From: Croceibacterium_A sp966112795
GTDB taxonomy: Bacteria; Pseudomonadota; Alphaproteobacteria; Sphingomonadales; Sphingomonadaceae
DNA length: 37,006 bases
Direction: 5' to 3'
Assembly: GCA_966112795.1 (NCBI GenBank)
Contig: CBHWED010000006.1
Coordinates: forward strand, 1-37,006
How positions within the stretch are numbered: the first letter of the stretch is position 1; each line of letters opens with the position of its first letter. Made by a program: the position numbers and the translations under genes. A model generated the notes under the pieces. That model made no database searches, had not been told where the DNA came from, and was given only the letters and a program-made list of their open reading frames with translations. This document shows positions 32,851 through 37,006 of the stretch, piece after piece.

Positions 32851-33924
32851 ATGAAGTTTCGCGCGTTGACGGTCCTGGCTTTGGCCAGCGTGTCCGCCTG
32901 TTCGCCCGCGGCCAAGGACGCCACTGCCGAAGGCGCCGACTCGAAGTTCATCTCGCAGCCGCTGGTGTCGGAGATCTACACCGCCGATCCGTCGGCGCAC
33001 GTGTGGGACGGCAAAGTCTACGTCTATCCCTCGCACGACGTCGACGCGGGCATTCCCGACGACGACCTCGGCAGCCAGTACGCGATGCACGACTACCAGG
33101 TCCTGTCGATGGACACGATCGGCGGACCGGTCACGGTCAACCCGGTCGCGCTCGACATCTCCACCGTGCCGTGGGCCGGCAAGCAGATGTGGGCCCCCGA
33201 TGCGGCGCGCAAGGACGGCAAGTACTACTTGTACTTCCCGGCCAAGGACAAGCAGGGCGTGTTCCGCATCGGCGTCGCCAGCGGCACCTCGCCGATCGGC
33301 CCGTTCACCGCCGAGCCGCAGCCGATCGCCGGCAGCTTCTCGATGGACCCGCAGGTGTTCGAGGACAGCGACGGCCAGTTCTACATGTACTTCGGCGGCA
33401 TCTGGGGCGGCCAGCTCCAGCAGTGGGCCACCGGGACCCACGATCCGTCGATCGGCGACACCGACCTCAAGCAGGACGACAAGCCGGCGCTGAGCCCGCA
33501 GGTCGCGCGCATGAGCGCGGACATGAAGAGCTTCGCCGAGAAGCCGCGCAACGCCCAGATCGTCGATGCCGAAGGCAAGCCGATCCTCGGCGGCGATCAC
33601 GACCGGCGCTTCTTCGAAGGCTCGTGGATGTATAAGCGCGGCGACACGTACTACTTCACGTACTCGACCGGCGACACGCACTTCCTCAACTACGCGACCG
33701 GCGACAGCCCCTACGGGCCGTTCACCTTCCGCGGGCACTTCCTGCTCCCGGTCTCGGGCTGGACCACGCACCACTCGATCGTCGACTGGAACGGCAAGAC
33801 CTACTTGTTCTACCACGACAACCAGCTCAGCGGGAAAAACCACCTGCGCAACGTCAAGGTGACCGAGCTGCACTTCAACGACGACGGCACGATCCAGCAG
33901 ATCGATCCGTTCCTCGGCGACTAA
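32851..33924 (+). CDS. Glycoside hydrolase family 43 lipoprotein (beta-xylosidase/arabinofuranosidase type)
   Basis: The 357-residue protein starts with a lipoprotein signal (MKFRALTVLALASVSAC, lipobox VSA-Cys 17), so it is membrane-anchored. Family 43 five-bladed propeller residues are visible: base Asp 46 in IYTADPSAHVWDGK, Asp 166 in FSMDPQVFEDSDGQ and acid Glu 256 in RFFEGSWMYKRGD. Also present are KQMWAPDAARKDGKYYLYFP and TTHHSIVDWNGKTYLFYHD. It probably removes xylose or arabinose from xylo-oligosaccharides outside the cytoplasm. GGGAG precedes the ATG. It is the first gene of an operon with xylB and xylA, under a XylR-type operator. A 29-bp gap with a small GC hairpin separates it from xylB. 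Confidence 0.93.
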   Translation: MKFRALTVLALASVSACSPAAKDATAEGADSKFISQPLVSEIYTADPSAHVWDGKVYVYPSHDVDAGIPDDDLGSQYAMHDYQVLSMDTIGGPVTVNPVALDISTVPWAGKQMWAPDAARKDGKYYLYFPAKDKQGVFRIGVASGTSPIGPFTAEPQPIAGSFSMDPQVFEDSDGQFYMYFGGIWGGQLQQWATGTHDPSIGDTDLKQDDKPALSPQVARMSADMKSFAEKPRNAQIVDAEGKPILGGDHDRRFFEGSWMYKRGDTYYFTYSTGDTHFLNYATGDSPYGPFTFRGHFLLPVSGWTTHHSIVDWNGKTYLFYHDNQLSGKNHLRNVKVTELHFNDDGTIQQIDPFLGD

Positions 33925-33953
33925 TCCCGCGGGCCGCGGGAGGGCCCTTCGAA

Positions 33954-35414
33954 GTGTTTCTAGGAATCGACATCGGCACTTCGGGGGTCAAGGCGGTCGT
34001 GCTCGACGAGCACGGCGCCGTCGCGGCCCAGGGGCTCGCCGCCCTCACCGTCCAGCGACCGCACCCGCTGTGGTCCGAACAGGACCCGGCGGCATGGTGG
34101 GATGCCACCACCGCCGCCGTGCAGGCGATCCCGGCCGCCGTGCGCCGCGCGGTGCGCGGGGTCGGCGTCGCCGGGCAGATGCACGGCGCGACCCTGCTCG
34201 GCGCCGACGACAAGCCGCTGCGACCGGCGATCCTGTGGAACGACGGCCGCGCCTTCGCCGAGTGCGAGGCGATGGAAGCCGCCGAGCCGGATTTGCGCCG
34301 GATCGGCGCCAACATCGCCATGCCCGGGTTCACCGCGCCCAAGCTGCTGTGGGTTGCGCGGCATGAGCCCGAGACCTTCGCAGCCACGAAGACCGTCCTG
34401 CTGCCCAAGGACTACGTCCGCTTCTGCATGACCGGCGAGAAAGCCTCCGACATGTCGGACGCCGCTGGCACGCTATGGCTCGACGTCGGCAAGCGCGACT
34501 GGAGCGACGCACTGCTCGCCGCCATCGGCCTGACCCGCGCGCATATGCCCAAGGTGGTCGAAGGCACCGACCTCACCGGTACGCTGCGCGCTGACGTGGC
34601 CGAGCTGTGGGGCATGGGCCAGGTCCCGGTGGTCGGCGGCGGCGGCGACAACGCTGCGGGCGCCGCCGGCATCGGCGTGGTCCGCGATGGCGACGCGCTG
34701 CTCTCGCTCGGCACCTCGGGCGTGATCTTCGTCGCCACCAAGGAGCTGCGGCCCAATCCCGAGCGGACCGTGCACGCGTTCTGCCACTGCCTCCCGGGCC
34801 TGTGGCACCAGATGGCGGTCCACCTCTCGGCTGCCTCGTGCATCGATTTCGCCGCCAGGCTGACCGGCGCCGCCGGCGCCGCCGACCTGTTTGCCCGCGC
34901 CGAAGCTGCCGGTCCTGCCGGCGGGCCCGAGATCTTCCTGCCCTACCTCTCGGGCGAACGCACCCCACACAACGATCCGCAAGTGCGCGGCGCGTTCCTC
35001 AACCTCGACTACGAGACCACCCCCGAGCGGCTCGCCCAGGCGACGCTCGAAGGCGTAGCTTTCGCGCTCGGCGACGGGCTCGACGCGCTTCGTTCGGCCG
35101 GGACCGAAGTGTCGCAGCTCTCGGTCATCGGCGGCGGCGCGCGCTCGCGCTACTGGGGCGAGACGATCGCTGCCACTTTGGGCGTCGAGCTGGTATACTT
35201 GCGCGGCGGCGAAGTCGGCCCCGCGCTTGGCGCCGCGCGGCTCGCGCAGATCGCGGTCGAGGGTGGCGAGCCCGCCGACGTCTGCGAGGCCCCGCCCGTG
35301 TCGCACCGCATCGAGCCCGATGCCGAACTCGCCGCGCGGCTCGCGCCCAAGATCGCCGAATTCCGCGCGGCCTATCCGCGCATCACACCCAAGGCTCACG
35401 CCAGGAGCATCTGA
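33954..35414 (+). CDS. xylB: Xylulokinase
   Basis: The 486-residue FGGY-family kinase phosphorylates D-xylulose with ATP, giving xylulose 5-phosphate for the pentose phosphate pathway. N-terminal FLGIDIGTSGVKAVVLDEHG is the ATP-binding start. GQMHGATLLGADDKPLRPAI and LWNDGR are family typical. Asp 232 in VVGGGGDNAAGAAGIG is the catalytic base, matching Asp233 of E. coli XylB. The C-terminal half has SLGTSGVIFVAT, YLSGERTPHNDP and VIGGGARSRYWGE. The start is GTG 33954 with GGGAGGG 9 nt upstream. Its TGA stop overlaps the xylA ATG by one base, so translation is coupled. Confidence 0.97.
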   Translation: MFLGIDIGTSGVKAVVLDEHGAVAAQGLAALTVQRPHPLWSEQDPAAWWDATTAAVQAIPAAVRRAVRGVGVAGQMHGATLLGADDKPLRPAILWNDGRAFAECEAMEAAEPDLRRIGANIAMPGFTAPKLLWVARHEPETFAATKTVLLPKDYVRFCMTGEKASDMSDAAGTLWLDVGKRDWSDALLAAIGLTRAHMPKVVEGTDLTGTLRADVAELWGMGQVPVVGGGGDNAAGAAGIGVVRDGDALLSLGTSGVIFVATKELRPNPERTVHAFCHCLPGLWHQMAVHLSAASCIDFAARLTGAAGAADLFARAEAAGPAGGPEIFLPYLSGERTPHNDPQVRGAFLNLDYETTPERLAQATLEGVAFALGDGLDALRSAGTEVSQLSVIGGGARSRYWGETIAATLGVELVYLRGGEVGPALGAARLAQIAVEGGEPADVCEAPPVSHRIEPDAELAARLAPKIAEFRAAYPRITPKAHARSI

Positions 35415-36718
35415 TGTCCTTTTTCGCTGATATCGACCCGATCCGTTACGAGGGTCCCGAGAGCAACAACGAGCTCGCCTACCGCTGGTACGACAAGGAC
35501 CGCGTCATCCTCGGCAAGCGCATGGAAGACCACCTGCGCTTCGCGGTGTGCTTCTGGCACACGTTCTGCTGGCCGGGCTCGGACATCTTCGGCGCGGGCA
35601 CCTTTGGCCGCCCGTGGCATGCGGGCGCCAACGATAATGCCGCGGCGCGCGCCAAGCGCGAGGCCGCGTTCGACTTCTTCACCCGCCTCGACGTGCCGTT
35701 CTACTGCTTCCATGACGTCGACGTGATGGGCGAGGCGCATTCGGTCGCCGAGCACCGCAGCAACCTCGCCGAAGCCGTCGACCACCTTGAGGCGCTGCAG
35801 GGCGAGACCGGGCGCAAGCTGCTCTGGGGCACTGCCAACCTGTTCAGCCACCCGCGCTTCGCCGGCGGCGCCGCGACCAGCCCGAACCCCGAGGTCTACG
35901 CCTGGGCCGCGATGCAGGTGCGCGACGTGCTCGAGGCGACCCATCGTCTCGGCGGCGCCAACTACGTGCTGTGGGGCGGCCGCGAAGGCTACGACACGCT
36001 GCACAACACCGACTTGAAGCGCGAGCTCGACAACTTCGGCCGCTTCCTGTCGCTGGTCGTCGAGCACAAGCACAAGATCGGCTTCACGGGCACGATCCTG
36101 ATCGAGCCCAAGCCGCACGAGCCGACCAAGCACCAGTACGACTTCGACACCGCCACCGTGTACGGCTTCCTCAAGCGCTACGGGCTCGAGAACGAGGTCT
36201 GCGTCAACATCGAAGCCAACCACGCGACGCTCGCGGGCCACACCTTCGAGCACGAGCTGGCCACAGCCGCCGCGCTCGGCATCTTCGGCTCGATCGACGC
36301 CAACCGCGGCGACCACCAGAACGGCTGGGACACCGATCAATTTCCGAACTCGATCGAGGAAATGACCCTGGCGATGATCGAGGTGATCCGCGCAGGCGGC
36401 TTCACCACCGGCGGGTTCAACTTCGATTCGAAGGTCCGCCGCCAGTCGATGGATCCGGTCGACCTGTTCTACGGCCACATCGGCGGGATCGACACGGTCG
36501 CGCGCGGCCTCGTCACCGCCGCGGCGCTGATCGAGGACGGCCGGCTCGATGCGATCAAGCGCGAGCGTTACGCGGGCTGGGATGGGCCGCTTGGCAGCAA
36601 GGTCGGCGGACTCGACCTTGCGGGCATAGCGGACCTTGCCGTGGCCGAGGCGTTCGATCCGAAGCCGCGCTCGGGCCGCCAGGAGCGCATCGAGAACCTG
36701 ATCAACCGGTTCATCTGA
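35414..36718 (+). CDS. xylA: Xylose isomerase (class II)
   Basis: The 434-residue enzyme converts D-xylose to D-xylulose. Its length and the N-terminal extension before RFAVCFWHTFCWPGSDIFGA mark class II. Catalytic and metal residues are in the E. coli positions: His 100 and Asp 103 in YCFHDVDVMGE, Glu 231 and Lys 233 in ILIEPKPHEPTKHQYDFD, and the second metal site SIDANRGDHQNGWDTDQFP. The gene is coupled to xylB by a one-base overlap and ends the operon. With the GH43 enzyme upstream it gives a complete route from xylo-oligosaccharide to xylulose 5-phosphate. The isomerase route is notable because Caulobacter uses the oxidative xylose route under a similar operator. Confidence 0.98.
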   Translation: MSFFADIDPIRYEGPESNNELAYRWYDKDRVILGKRMEDHLRFAVCFWHTFCWPGSDIFGAGTFGRPWHAGANDNAAARAKREAAFDFFTRLDVPFYCFHDVDVMGEAHSVAEHRSNLAEAVDHLEALQGETGRKLLWGTANLFSHPRFAGGAATSPNPEVYAWAAMQVRDVLEATHRLGGANYVLWGGREGYDTLHNTDLKRELDNFGRFLSLVVEHKHKIGFTGTILIEPKPHEPTKHQYDFDTATVYGFLKRYGLENEVCVNIEANHATLAGHTFEHELATAAALGIFGSIDANRGDHQNGWDTDQFPNSIEEMTLAMIEVIRAGGFTTGGFNFDSKVRRQSMDPVDLFYGHIGGIDTVARGLVTAAALIEDGRLDAIKRERYAGWDGPLGSKVGGLDLAGIADLAVAEAFDPKPRSGRQERIENLINRFI

Positions 36719-36742
36719 GTTTGAGTCGAGCCACCCCGTCTT

Positions 36743-36922
36743 CTTCCCCCTCGATGGGGGAAGGATACGGAGACTTAGCCCCGCAAGGGGCTTAGTCGGA
36801 GTTGGATGGGGGTGAGCCCGCGGTTGAGCGCAGCGCCAGCCGGCACCATCACCCCCATCCAAGCTACGCTAACCGCCTGTCGGCGGTAAGCTACGCTATC
36901 CTTCCCCCATCAAGGGGGAAGG
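36743..36922. repeat. Nested palindromic intergenic repeat (about 180 bp)
   Basis: Several hairpins are nested: CTTCCCCC/GGGGGAAG (36743-36763), GACTTAGCCCC/GGGGCTTAGTC with one mismatch (36772-36797), and a 14-bp perfect pair TTGGATGGGGGTGA/TCACCCCCATCCAA (36802-36815, 36849-36862). A distal hairpin CCTTCCCCC/GGGGGAAGG lies at 36900-36922. GGGGGAAGGATA at 36756 also pairs perfectly with TATCCTTCCCCC at 36897, so the whole element can fold on itself. AAGCTACGCTA occurs twice in direct orientation. It lies just past xylA, between converging genes. Confidence 0.8.
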
Positions 36923-36941
36923 GTTGAGTGGCGATCTATCC

Positions 36942-37006
36942 CTACTTTCCCCGCGGCCCCTGTGCAAACGGCCCAATCATCGTGCCGACGAAACCGCCTG
37001 CGGTTG
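36942..37006 (-). CDS. C-terminal end of a leftward gene, possibly GH43 (partial)
   Basis: Reading the minus strand, the last 20 codons spell TAGGFVGTMIGPFAQGPRGK before a TAG stop. The GGFVGTMIGP stretch recalls the C-terminal strand of the catalytic domain in some family 43 glycosidases, which would fit the xylose operon opposite, but 20 residues are too few to be sure. The frame is open to the window edge and uses GC-rich third positions (ACC, GCA, GGC, GTC, ACG, CCG), like the rest of the window. The start and most of the gene lie outside. Confidence 0.5.
   Translation of the reverse strand, partial: TAGGFVGTMIGPFAQGPRGK

Noticed and set aside
33926..33942. TCCCGCGG-G-CCGCGGGA hairpin between GH43 and xylB as a terminator
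   Set aside because: There is no T-run, it lies inside an evident operon, and the xylB ribosome binding site begins within its right arm. At most it tunes translation or mRNA stability.
36743..36922. Repeat after xylA considered as a CRISPR array or intrinsic terminator
   Set aside because: The repeats are inverted and of unequal length without regular spacers, and no T-run follows any of the stems.

Overview
The window looks like chromosomal DNA of an alphaproteobacterium, most likely a sphingomonad (Sphingomonadaceae or a close relative). The reasons are the very high GC content with strongly GC-rich third codon positions, three large TonB-dependent receptors, a class II xylose isomerase with a xylulokinase, AGGGGGAG-type ribosome binding sites in front of GTG/TTG starts, and short GC-rich intergenic palindromes. 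No rRNA, tRNA, CRISPR array, transposase or integrase was seen. The genus is inference.

Left part (1-7.5 kb), plant polysaccharide module: a cut-off secreted esterase of the feruloyl-esterase type and a LacI-family repressor are transcribed leftward. They diverge from a secreted family 3 glycoside hydrolase. A perfect 14-bp palindrome lies in the shared promoter. A large TonB-dependent receptor converges on the glycosidase and has a clear terminator. A 402-bp AT-richer leader with an inverted repeat lies upstream of the receptor.

Middle part (7.9-32 kb), catabolic island of unknown substrate: three AraC-family regulators of one subfamily each sit beside a different enzyme set. (a) AraC-1 plus a small secreted protein, divergent from a TonB receptor followed by an exported protein with three NTF2/SnoaL-like repeats. 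(b) A LigI-like amidohydrolase divergent from an SDR - AraC-2 - HpaI-type aldolase - two-cupin protein - second amidohydrolase - TonB receptor run. (c) A leftward run of iron-type alcohol dehydrogenase, AraC-3, SnoaL-like protein, aldehyde dehydrogenase, DUF849/BKACE enzyme and flavin-dependent halogenase-like protein. A toxin-antitoxin pair and a CPA2 cation/proton antiporter lie between (b) and (c). The enzymes fit stepwise breakdown of an imported aromatic-derived or sugar-acid-derived compound: lactone hydrolysis, retro-aldol to pyruvate, aldehyde oxidation, beta-keto acid cleavage. No ring-cleavage dioxygenase, dehydratase or hydratase is present, so the pathway here is incomplete and its substrate cannot be named.

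Right part (32.2-37 kb), xylose module: a gamma-carbonic-anhydrase-like protein, then a LacI-type operator (TGGTAGCGCTAACG), a GH43 lipoprotein, xylB and xylA in a tight operon. This is followed by a nested palindromic repeat and the last 20 codons of a leftward gene, perhaps another GH43. Together the two ends suggest (arabino)xylan use, with the middle perhaps handling aromatic or acidic side products. That link is inference.
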